This document shows positions 46,401 to 56,400 of a stretch of DNA of 64,000 bases, one piece after another. Source of the stretch: Micromussa lordhowensis (taxonomy: Eukaryota > Cnidaria > Anthozoa > Scleractinia > Lobophylliidae); NCBI GenBank assembly GCA_964020085.1, contig OZ026601.1, positions 26,166,914-26,230,913 of the forward strand. Reading direction: 5' to 3'. A program made the translations under genes and the position numbers. The stretch's first letter is position 1. Every line of letters begins with the position of its first letter. The notes beneath the pieces were generated by a model. The model made no database searches. It saw only the letters and a list, made by a program, of their open reading frames with translations, and was not told the origin of the DNA.

Positions 46401-48933
46401 AATACATACTTGATACTTTGTATCCTCTGTGGATACAAAAAAAGATAGTTTACTATTTTTCATTACATTGAAATCCAGAAGGAGTACTGTGGAACCAGTT
46501 TGGGAATACTCTTGGGGGAATTGGTGACTTAGGGGTCAATCACATGAACTAGGCTATGCTATTCAACAGCTTGCTGGTTGCTTGCAAGGAGTTCTCTCAG
46601 CCCAGTATCACCTACATATATTACCTACTAGATTCAATGCGGGAGTAACCAAACTAGCTTTGTAACACTGATCAATGACTTAGAACTACAAAAGATGCCA
46701 TTCTATATTGGATCTAAAAGGATTTAAGTGCTGCTGAAGTGAACTTTCCTATCCTGTTTTATTAACCCCATTTATAGTTTCAAACATGTCTGTAATTTAT
46801 ATGCACACGTACCATGTATGACAATGGCAAACTTATTTTTTGCAAAATATGTTTTGGTTGTCAAAATGAACTGTTTGTAGTCAAACAGCGTCCACACCTG
46901 AGAACCCAGTTAATTAGACTACACGTACATCACGTAATTTGTGACAGAGCCAATAATTGGTTGTACACATGTAGGTCCTCTTTTGTTTTTTTTTGTTTTT
47001 TTATTCATATTGTTGTTTTCATTTTTGCTTAGATAAAGTATTCTCTAACATGAGTCTGAGAGATACAGTAAGAATACATGTGTAATTCAATGCATACACT
47101 GTACATCTGTACCTTGAGGACCTTGAAGGCACAATTCAAACATGACTGAAGACACAACTGGCATATGTATCAGCAAAGACTTAAATGTAACTTAAATGCA
47201 ATAATTATATGTCTTGCCCACATTATCTTTTTCAGTTCAGAATTGTTGCAGAACTGCTCTTTATTAAATATTTTGTAACAGTTAGTTTGTAAATACATGT
47301 AGAAAAACGTATTGGTGGTCCACATAAATTCACCCTTCAAACTACCAATGAAAATGCTTAAGCGTGATCTGCAAGCTTTATGTTGAGTTCTAGGACCACA
47401 CGGAGATGCTTCAAATATAATAAGTGGAGCAACAGACCACAAGAACCTATTAACATTTTAATCTGTCTGGGGATCAAAGCATTGTTGCCAAATCAGGTAT
47501 CCTTGTAAATCATGGGCAAGGGTTAGTATCATTGACTAACATGGTTTTCTGAGAGTCACAGGCATATACCACAAGTCTCTTTGCCGACTGTACGTTCACT
47601 CTTAATTTTTTAGTCCACCAACACATGAAAACCGAAAGTAATACAACTGGTGTTGCACCAAGATGGGCTCAACACACTGACTTCCAAGGGATGGCTAACA
47701 CAAAAAACAGTTTTTGTCACATACGGTCACTCCGGGTTCAAGCCCTGGCCGGGGACATTGTGTTGTGTTCTTAGGGAAGACACTTCACTCTCACGGTGCC
47801 TCTCTCCACCCAGGTGTATAAATGGATACCGGTGAATTTGATGCTGGGGGTAACCGTGCGATGGAATGGCATCCCATCCAGGGGGGAGTAGAAATATTCC
47901 TAGTCGCTTCATGCTAGGGAAACCGGGATAAGCTCCGGCCTGATGAGCCACTAGGCTCCTATGAAGACTTTACCTTTACCTACCTTTTGTCACGTACAAC
48001 ACGCAAATAAAGAAGTGGACCATTTTTCTGAAACCCTGTGTATGCTCACTGGCTCTTGTCCATGGCTTATACAAATAGATTGATCAACACAGTTTGGGAC
48101 AATATTCGTTATGCAACCAATATCTCGGGTTACAAGTCACTGTAGCCTCAATCAGACTGGCCATGACAAGGAATAATAAATATCTGACACATCGGAGCTG
48201 TTCATCCTCACAGATACAGTATAAAAAAGTACACGTGCATTGTATCGATCGGCAACAAAATTACAAAACAAAAAATCGTCTCACTGTTATATGAACTCGC
48301 ACGGTTTATATACGACTTTATTTGTACTTGGGTATCTCCACTGAACAACTGCCATCGCAATATCACCATGTACAATACACAACATTTCAAGTAGGTGTTC
48401 TAAAAGTTCAAACATCGTTAATTAAACTAGTTAACTTATTCAAAATTTTGCCAGCGGCTACCAGAAAACGTCGCCAGCGAAAGGATCAGATGAAAATGAA
48501 AACGTAAGCTCGTATGTGTGAAGTTCACAATATATATATGTCAACGATCGCATGATATGGCAGAAGGCATTTCTCTGTGATACTGATGTAAGCTTAAATT
48601 ATCCATTGGGACTTCTTTGCGACATGCTCAGGTCCGTTCGTTCCAAATTGAATCCTGCTGGTACAAACCATCACAAACAATACGGCGTAATTCTAAGTTG
48701 TTATGTGTCCAAACCCGTCGGCTTGTCGCAAAAATGCCCTGTACCGAACAGATCGAACCTTCGTGATCAATGATATTGAATGGAAAAGAGACAACACATT
48801 TGAACGTATGTTATTTTCAATCTCACTCACCGGCAGGCGGACTGTCCCCCAGTGAAACCTGTAGAAGGCATAACTGTATCAAACACAGTGTTAACAGGAG
48901 GAAAGCAGTGGATATATTGCTTGAAAGGGTCAT
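40463..48933 (-). CDS. PTTG1IP: PTTG1-interacting protein (PTTG1IP/PBF) orthologue
   Basis: A small type I membrane glycoprotein; the vertebrate protein binds securin and shuttles between plasma membrane, endosomes and nucleus. Seven minus-strand exons join in phase: 48933-48831, 46055-45997, 43940-43838, 43058-42950, 41950-41885, 41669-41623 and 40539-40463, giving 187 residues (human 180). Residues 1-29 are a signal peptide with a leucine-rich core. Residues 38-87 form a PSI-like cysteine-rich ectodomain (CNKHSNTSCKVCIKEDG, CAFCEKNGKC, SCDGQEWKYKQC). A membrane span of about 93-111 is followed by CCIYCCCCRKKK, a palmitoylation-prone juxtamembrane segment. The tail is a charged helix ending in the family hallmark KKHDEIRKKYGLY and RYHRFDN. 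Introns are large for so small a protein (8.5 kb in total). The family identity is secure; function is inferred from vertebrates. Confidence 0.94.
40681..40831. repeat. Foldback repeat
   Basis: CTGGCCAATTCCCCCTTTGA, then GCCTGCAGGAAATCATGGTAG on the left, is mirrored by CTACCATGATTCCCTGCAGG and AGGGAACTGGCCAT on the right. It lies in the last intron of PTTG1IP, about 140 bp from the final exon. Confidence 0.8.
44560..45185. repeat. Repeated CCCTGACTTTTCCCTGA and TTTCATTTTGACCTG blocks
   Basis: CCCTGACTTTTCCCTGA occurs near 44569 and 44829, with related text at 44860 and a fragment near 40185-40210. Further on, GGTCAAAATGAAATTCAGGT near 45041 is inverted relative to three head-to-tail copies of AATTTCATTTTGA(A/C)CTG at 45132-45182. 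This is intronic repeat debris in PTTG1IP. Confidence 0.6.
45212..45328. mobile_element. Diverged hairpin related to the composite MITE
   Basis: CAATTATTCCACGAGCGCAC and GTTGGATATGAAATGGTAGA match the hairpin half of 2528-2850 and 23153-23479, ending GAGTGCAATAACTG. The TTAGTAAATTCTCA part is absent, so the hairpin can exist on its own. Confidence 0.7.
46050..46381. repeat. Intronic tandem duplication, copy 1 (touches PTTG1IP exon 2)
   Basis: About 330 bp, directly repeated at 46421-46760 with only small differences. Its left end includes the first six bases of PTTG1IP exon 2 and its acceptor, TATCCTCTGTGGATAC on the plus strand. Confidence 0.9.
46421..46760. repeat. Intronic tandem duplication, copy 2 (carries a second splice acceptor)
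   Basis: Direct copy of 46050-46381 with a 17-bp insertion near 46462. It retains the minus-strand acceptor GTATCCACAG followed by AGGATA, identical to the start of exon 2, but the rest of the exon is missing. Using it would add codons that soon reach a TAG stop. Confidence 0.9.
47726..47982 (+). mobile_element. tRNA-derived SINE (family 1), plus orientation
   Basis: Begins within the tRNA-like head at the B-box (GGTTCAAGCCCTGGCC), then TTCACTCTCACGGTGCCTCT, GTGTATAAATGGATACCGG, GGGAGTAGAAATATTCC and GAAACCGGGATAAGCTCC, ending with TTTACCTTTACC repeats. The A-box half is missing. It lies in PTTG1IP intron 1. A short 3' fragment of the same family is at about 42645-42682. Confidence 0.85.
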
Positions 48934-49309
48934 GATAATTCCGAAACGCAGAGCTCCAATTTCTTCAACTTCTGGGAGATTGTTTTCCGCTACGCATCTA
49001 CAAGTGCATTCTGGGATGGAATGACGTCATCAGCTCCTTACGAGTCATCACGTCGACTTGATTGGTTATAAATAAACCAGCATTTTTCCTTCCTTAGCAA
49101 TGACATGTGCAGTGATAACTATTTCCTTATTTCTATTTCTAGGGTAAGGGAAATGCTGGGGATAATTTGGGTGCATGCCTCTTTAATCTCCAAACCGTTT
49201 TCAATACGAACTTGCTTGCAGACCAGTCAACTCTCTCCGCAACGGCAAAAGTGGCCGACGTTGTCGAGAGGTGTAGCTGGCGAGGTCGGGGTGTAATATA
49301 TAGAGGATA

Positions 49310-49444
49310 TTACACGGTGGCGAGAAGATATGAATTTTATGTTCGAGTGGCAAGAACAATATCTCACGAGTGAGCGAAGCGAACGAGTGAGATATTGTTC
49401 TTGCACACGAGAACATAAAATTCATATCTTCTCGCCACCGTGTA
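49310..49444. mobile_element. Foldback element, about 58-bp arms
   Basis: Left arm TTACACGGTGGCGAGAAGAT onward to ACAATATCTCAC is mirrored by GTGAGATATTGTTCTTGC through ATCTTCTCGCCACCGTGTAA. The 18-bp centre is GAGTGAGCGAAGCGAACGA. TATATTATATGG-like flanks suggest a MITE terminus beyond the arms. Confidence 0.85.
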
Positions 49445-50009
49445 ATGTTCTTTTTATTATATGGAGACTAAATATAAAACATAAAACAAAAGCATAAATA
49501 TAAAACAAAAGTCGGGAATCGTGACGTCATTTAACGATACGACACTCACAAAGATGACATACGGAAAATACGCCACTCGGGTCCCGGATGAAGTGGCGTA
49601 TGGAATCTACGAGTGGTTTAGTTCCCAGTAAAACACTCTCCTCCATATGATAAGACACCATATTTTCCAGTGGGTACAAAATTTTTAAATTCTAAAAAGG
49701 CTATTGCAGCAAAGGTTATTGCCGGTTTTCACATGACGTCACTAAAATTCAAACTACACAACTATTGATCCTCCTGATATTTTACTTTCATGATGTATAA
49801 GAGCAGCTGAAAACTAATGGTCATACAAATTTTTGTTCCGAACGGGTTCTTGGTTTTGTGATAGACTACGGTTGAATTTCTAAGCTTTTGCGTGACGCGG
49901 CATTTACATGAAAGCCCGGTCAGGTGTTTAAAAAGTGACTTATTTCGGGACTTTTTTCGGGAACTTTGGCCATCTGAACAGTTCTTGTATAAGAAAAGGC
50001 GTTATTTTA

Positions 50010-50109
50010 ATCGTTTTTTAGTTCCTCGAGAGATAAATTTCCCCTTTTGTAGCCGAACTCAGGGACAGATGTTTCTGTTGGTTTTCGGCGGCCATCGGTG
50101 CCCATCCAA

Positions 50110-50142
<33 letters not shown>

Positions 50143-50185
50143 AAAAAATTTGCGTAAAACTGAAGTTTCTCCGCATATCTTGCAG

Positions 50186-50230
<45 letters not shown>

Positions 50231-50240
50231 GTTACCATCT
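50010..50240 (+). repeat. Dispersed repeat, three copies in the window
   Basis: Shares ACAGATGTTTCTGTT, GGCGGCC and CCTGAATCTTGGCGAG-like blocks with 52340-52460 (same strand) and 59340-59560 (opposite strand). A 168-codon frame at 49892-50398 lies over it and is probably not a gene. Family unknown. Confidence 0.6.
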
Positions 50241-51149
50241 TTCTTTTCTCAGATTCTGGACTTCATCTATTGAACAGTTTTGATTTTTATTCTGAATGGC
50301 GTGACACTGAATCGAAAACCAGCAATTTTGGTTGTTTGGGACACTTTGATGGCTATCACCGTTGTGGAGAAATGGCCGTTGTAAAGAGGATAAAATAATA
50401 GAAACAATGTGGCTGTTGTAGAGAGCGGCACCGTTAGTGGAGGTTCGACTGTATCAAAATCCAGAGATCAAGAAACCCTCAGCAAGAGACGGGATGGAGC
50501 GACACTGCCCCCACCCCACCCCAACCCCCCTCCATCTTCTATCTTCGGCATGTTAGCCTAATATGGATAATTTTAGTTTTAATTGTATTAATTAATGAGA
50601 TGGCGGAAGAGTGCGAATTTTATTGTGAGCGTTTACAGTGCCTTCGAAAAAACCGTTACCATGTAATGAGTGCGATGCAAAAGATTTCTCTCGTGACTGA
50701 GGTGAAATCTAGATATTTGCTCAACCTCTTGCAATAACTATATATTTTGCTCCATTTATTTTTTTCTTTCGCTGTCGATACGATATATACAGTGTTGCAA
50801 CTGTTTTCTTTTTAGTTATTATTATAACTGTGAGGAGACCTCACAAACAGCATTGCTTTTAACCAAGAGACTGTGATCATGCATATGACCCAGTAAACGT
50901 TAACACAGACGGCTCGGCTGGGAAGAGAAACAGGAAGAACTTGATAATTTAACAGCACTTGGGCGAGTCCAGTGCAGTCCGCAGTCCAGCCCGCAGTCCA
51001 GTCCGCAGTCTAGCTAGTGACAAACGTTGGAAAGCGTGAGTCGATTTGCATAATAACGAGTTTGATTCATAATTCATATAGTAAAGCATATAAAGTTATG
51101 TCACTAATATCGTACTCCTGACTAGGAAAAACATTCGACGGCACAGACA

Positions 51150-51620
51150 AAATAGTTAAGGTGAAGTACGTTCGAATTTATATAATATCTCTGGCAACAT
51201 CAATTGATAAAAACAAGGAAATCAAAAAGAACCCTGGAGGCTTGCAACGAGGCGGAAAGTCTCTAAAGTTCCTGCTGAAAGGCAGACCGGAAGTAAATGT
51301 CTGCAAGACTAATTTCGCCAATCGTGCGAGTCAGGCTGCGAAGTGGCGTGATTCGATAATCACGATCGGCTGACACGGGAGTAAAATTTTCCGAGAAACA
51401 GAAGACGATCACGTGGCATATAGCTAAACAGAGATGCCGGAATTTCTCGGAAAGGACTATCCGTGACCTCCGTATACCGAAAAATCAGGCTTTCTCGGAA
51501 ATTTTGTTTCTTTGGATTTTGTCGTCAGTTTGTTCAGTGCAAAAAAGTGAAACATGTTCGATTCACAATCTCTCTGGCAAAATCAACATGTAAAAAGCGA
51601 GTTCCAGAAGGTACTGAAAA
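51150..51620 (+). repeat. Diverged direct duplication upstream of sacsin
   Basis: GTGAAGTACGTTCGA/ATCTCTGGCAACATCAATTG near 51161 resembles GTGAAACATGTTCGATTCAC/TCTCTCTGGCAAAATCAAC near 51550. The GAGAAACAGAAGACGATCACGTG and TTTCTCGGAAAGG blocks near 51396 recur near 52588 as CTGAGAAAC and GGATCACGTGACATATC/TTTCTCGGAAAGG. These could be duplicated first-exon or promoter modules, or an unrecognised element. Confidence 0.5.
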
Positions 51621-53375
51621 CTGATGAATACGGCACTGGCGCGACACACGAGGTTTATTGTGAAAACCTCGCCACTAGGCGCTTAACACTTCAGCAGTTC
51701 GTGCTCTAATTACAAAAAAATGAAAAAATTGGCGTGGTACGAACCAATCAGATTCAAAGATTTTGTTATAGTTACGATTAACAATGCAATATTGACCGTG
51801 AGAGCCACCCGAACCCAGACTATATGGAACTGTATGTTAATTAGTTATTTGCGCGTGCATCGAGATATTTTTAACCCAGTGATTTATCGCTCTTGACCAA
51901 CGCAGTACAGTTGACCGACTTGCAACAACACGGAAAGTCTCGAGAATTGCTGGCTTTCATGTGACGCTGCCTTCCGAAATACGAAATTATGCCTTCTTAT
52001 TAGTATTAATTGGTTAAGTATTAGTTTAGTTTCAGGTTAGCTTGAGTTTAGCCTGAACATCACTCAAGTTTGCCTGATTATCACTCAGGTTATCCTCAAT
52101 AACGCTCCGGTTAGCCTGTTAACGGTTAGCTCTCAATCAATATGGAATGGTAACATGATTCAAATTAAAAAGTCTACAGTCTGCGTTCTACCCCGGTGGA
52201 GTCTGCGTTTTACCCCTATCAGTATAAGTCTTTGCCAATTTAACAGGCAATTCTTGCGTTAGATGGAGTATTAATTTCAATAACAGCGTCGTAGCTCTAG
52301 AATATAAATAACGTTTGGTTTTTTGTAGCAAAACTCGATGGCAGAACTTTATGGCCACCATAAATTGGTGACCCTCCGAGGAACGCCAATATATGGCGCC
52401 TCTTGCCTACAAAATAACGCAGGCGTGAAAGACCGTACAGACCTAAATCTTGGCGAGGTTTTTTTTATAATATCTTAACATCCATCTGCTTGTCACAAAC
52501 CACGTGTAAAACCGTTGAGCCTGGTTACCCGGCGGCGTGATTCAAGCGTGATTGTCCTTATGCGGAAGTATAATGTCCGTTTTCTGAGAAACTATTGAGG
52601 ATCACGTGACATATCGAGTTGCTGGCATTTCTCGGAAAGGGCTTCCCTTATACCGAGAAGCGCATTCTTTCTTCGCGTTTTGTTCAGTACATCAGCTTTG
52701 CGAGGGGAAGAACAGTTTTCATGGAAAATAAGTGAAGGTAAACGATAAATAATGTTAGAGTCGATGAGCTAGTGAAGTGAACGAGAGTGTGTTTAAAAAG
52801 TGAAAAGAATTGAGAACCTTTATTCGTGAAAAATTACATCGAAGATGTGGAAGTTAAGGCTGTTTAGATTCTTATGTAAACATTGCATTTTCAGTGCAAT
52901 GCCGTTTTCAACGCGGAAAAGGCTTCGATAACACTAAGTATGCTTTTCATTGTTTGATCTCGATAGTGTTTGGACCCTCTGAAATAGTACCAAACAGCAC
53001 TTAACGCTTTCTGCAAAAGTTTTTTTACCCGAAAGACTGAGATGTTTCAACAAATACAAAGTTGCAGTCTAGCTAGATCATTTATTCTTAAATAGAAGCA
53101 AAGCTAAACAAGGACTAAACTTAAACTAGCCTGCACTTGTTTCCAAAGCCAAACTTAATGCAGTTTCAAGAGATAAAGATAGAGTATTGATTGCGCCTAA
53201 TATTAAGTACAAAGTAAGAAAGTTGAACTCAGTGTCACGTTTATACACAAATCTTTATGTTAACATTGGGACGCTGAAGTGTTTTTCGCAACGATCATTC
53301 TCAAAGAGCGAAATGCAGTGTCGGTCTGATAAACATGAAAGTTTATAACATTCAATATTGATATTTTTCTTGCAG

Positions 53376-53431
53376 ATGATCATGAACTGTTAATAAGAGC
53401 AGAAGTCAGGCCAGCTCCTTTGAGAGAATGG
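53376..53431 (+). promoter_or_regulatory. SACS: Sacsin leader exon with the start codon at its 3' edge
   Basis: Acceptor TTTCTTGCAG precedes 53376 and donor GTGAGT follows 53431. The only frame that continues into exon 2 starts at ATGG, the last four bases of the exon, in a good context (GAGAATGGC after splicing). An earlier ATG at 53376 runs into TAA after five codons and would act as a tiny upstream frame. Confidence 0.7.
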
Positions 53432-56400
53432 GTGAGTAAAAATAGTCTAGTTCGGAATTACACATGTCTCTAAGGTCCGCCTCACTCTTAATCATAGCTA
53501 CAGATATTGTAAGGTGTTCAGCCTGTAAATTACGATGCCCAACTGTGCTTTTTCTCGAGAAGTGCAAAGTTGTATAATAATACTAATCGCATATCGCTAG
53601 CTACTGTTTGATTGTTAAAATAATATATCGCTAGATATGTTTTCAGTGCAGTTTTTGTGTGTTGATTGTGTGTGTCTGAATAAATGAAGTGAAATTTCTA
53701 ACATTGTAATCCCACTTGATAAGCCTAGGAGCTTTTGGGAAAACAATAACAAATATGTTAGTTGATTTGTAGTTCACCGTCCGTGTTGGAGTATGTCCCT
53801 TTCGGAAATCGACTTTGTGAATGTTTGTTCTAGATACCAAATTAAGAGGAGGGTCAAATTAATGATCTATGTGCTAAATTTAAGAAATAAATGGTCCTGG
53901 ATTGCACTCAAGTAGGAGAAGGGGAAGGAGAGGGAACTAGGCTGCTTTCTTTTACTTTATTTAATTTTAATTTCTCACAGCAGTTTGGAAATACAAGGCA
54001 TGAATAAAACTACTTTAAACAGCAATACACCTACCCATCTCACCCTTTCTGTCTGTCTGTCTGTCTGTCTGTCCATCTGCCTACCTGCTTGTCTACTTAC
54101 TTATTCCTACCCACCTTAACGTACCTGCAAATCTGCCAACATAGCTATCTGTTTCAACTGCCTAGTCACCTTCCTCAGTCACTCCATTCCCCCTTCAACC
54201 CTCCCTCCCTCCCTAACTACTTTATACCTACTTATCTAATTTTCTGCCTGCCTGCTAATCTGACTATACTGCTATGTTTGGCATGGCTGTCTGATTACAA
54301 TCTACCTACCTGTTTTTCTTTTCTCTTTTTTTCACTCATCTGCCTCCACACCAACCTATCTTAAGTAACCTGTCTACCTCCTTGACTGACTACTTACCAC
54401 TTACCTACCTCCTCTACCTCGGTACCAACCCACCGTTTTAACCTAGTTAGAACATGTCTGTCTGTCTGTTTGTCTCTCTGCTTACCTCCCTTTTTCTTTC
54501 TGTCTTTTTCACTCCATCCAACTACCCTATTCACATTAACCCAGCACCCACCTATCCACCGTTCCAGCTACCAACCTGCCTGCCTTCCTCCTGACTGTCT
54601 GGGAACTACCTGCCTGCTTGCCCTAGCTTCCTACCCCCTTTCTTCCTTCCTTCCTTCCCTTTTCATTCCTACCATTTTTTTCTTCCTTCCCTCCTTCCAC
54701 CCTTCCTTCCTACATCCCATGTTCCCTCCACTCCCTTCCTTTGTTTTTGAATTCCTTCTTCCTTCCATTTTTTGCTTCCTTACATCCCTCCTTATGTCTT
54801 AAGGGCTGCTTAAAAAAAAACTGTTTTGCTGATGTGTAAAGTCGCCTCTTAACTCTTCCAGAGATGAGCTGTTCTCTAATGAGAAGTTTTCTAGCCAGTA
54901 GCAGTTTCAAGACTTTTTCCTTCTTTCCTTTCATCTTCCATTTTTTACTCCCATTCTCCCTTCCTTTCTTCCTTTCTTCCTTCCTTCCTTCCTTTCATCT
55001 TCGTGTTCTCGCTTCTTTCCTTTCTTTCTTTCTTTCTTTCTCCTTTTTTCCTTTCCTTTCCATTTCTTCCTCCCTACCTTGCTCCCCTTAAAGTAGTGTT
55101 TCAGAATCAGAACGTTCAAGCAGCTTTGTAGGACTTAAATAGGCAGAAATTGTCTGATAAGCGTTTTACTTTCTACTAGCGGACAATGATGACGATGGGT
55201 TCGACTTGATTCAGCCATCACTCATCCAACAGTTGAGGACCATTCTAGATCAGTATCCTGACGATGGACAGATACTAAAGGTAAGAATGGTGACAATAGG
55301 CATCTATAGTTTTCAACACCGGTTTAGTCGCAACAGACTGAATGCTTGGTCTCTCTACTAAAATGAAGAAGAACAAAACACTGTGTTTGGGATCAGAAAT
55401 TCCGTTGCCAAAAACAGGCTATTGGAAATATGATGATTTCAGGACCTCCTGAAGTCTATTGTTAATTAGAAGTAGATCTAAGAGGGCATAAATTTACATG
55501 ATGTTGTAAGGATTATCTAAAGGGTTTTAACCGAAACCTCTTAAACTGAAAAAGTCGCTTAAAATTATAAGACAATAAAAAGTCATCGCCGAATCCAGCA
55601 ATAACCCCTATAAAAGTTACAAACATTTGAAAAGTGTTCAAGCTTTTAGAGTTCTGAAATAAGTGTGAGCAAAGAGGCTAGTTGATTCCTTTTCAAATTC
55701 CTCCTCCAATTGAAGAGTGTCCAAGATGTGACTTGGCTTTTCCCTTCCTGATCGATGTCATAGCAACTCCCAGGTTGTTTTGGTGGTCCAGAAAAGAAAA
55801 AAAAAGAAAACAGTCTGGGACACTTCCAAAACCTTTTCAGAACTACGTTATCAACATTTATAGTTTGAGTCTGCCAGGGACTTCACTGGAGTGTGGAGAA
55901 TGAGAAATGAGCAGGGGAAGAGAGCCGCCTTAGAAGTGTAGTCATTCAGTGGAAAGTTAGGGGTTCTTTGATCGCTCAAGTGTTTTATTTTCTCATAACA
56001 TTTCTCCCTTATTCTAGGAACTCATTCAAAATGCCGAAGATGCACGTGCAAGTACAGTGAAATTTCTTCATGACAAGCACAGCTATGGAACAGAGAAACT
56101 TCACAGTGAAGGCCTCGCCCAATTCCAGGTACGTTTTTGTATGCCAGGAATTAAAAGAGTCAACGTTACGCTTGAAAGATCTGGACTCATTTTTGAGCAT
56201 CTTAAGACAGAAAAAAAAGAGAAGGGAAGAAGGCGTTCCAGCTATCCTTTTTTGTAGGTTCACGTGTCTTTAATTATCTGTCTCTTAACAGGGTACTGCA
56301 CTTTATGCATACAATGACGCCCAGTTTACTAAAGAAGACTGGAAAGGCATACGAATGCTATGCGATAGTATCAAAGTGAAGGATCCAATGAAAGTGGGTC

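Larger units (their letters stand above)
48934..53375. other. Divergent intergenic region between PTTG1IP and sacsin
   Basis: Holds the putative promoters of both genes. It contains a foldback at 49310-49444, a dispersed repeat near 50010-50240, direct CAGTCCAGxCCG repeats at 50970-51012, and two related promoter-like blocks around 51.2-51.6 and 52.5-52.75 kb. Donor-like sites at 51036 (GTGAGT) and 52736 (GTAAAC) could end 5'UTR exons that splice to the sacsin exon at 53376; this is not proven. Confidence 0.5.

Noticed and set aside
49892..50398. 168-codon plus-strand open frame
   Set aside because: It covers a dispersed repeat that recurs at 52340 and 59340; no conserved motif and no splice partners.
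54089..54802. Long Ser/Leu/Phe/Pro-rich frames
   Set aside because: Direct translation of the pyrimidine tract in sacsin intron 1; low complexity only.
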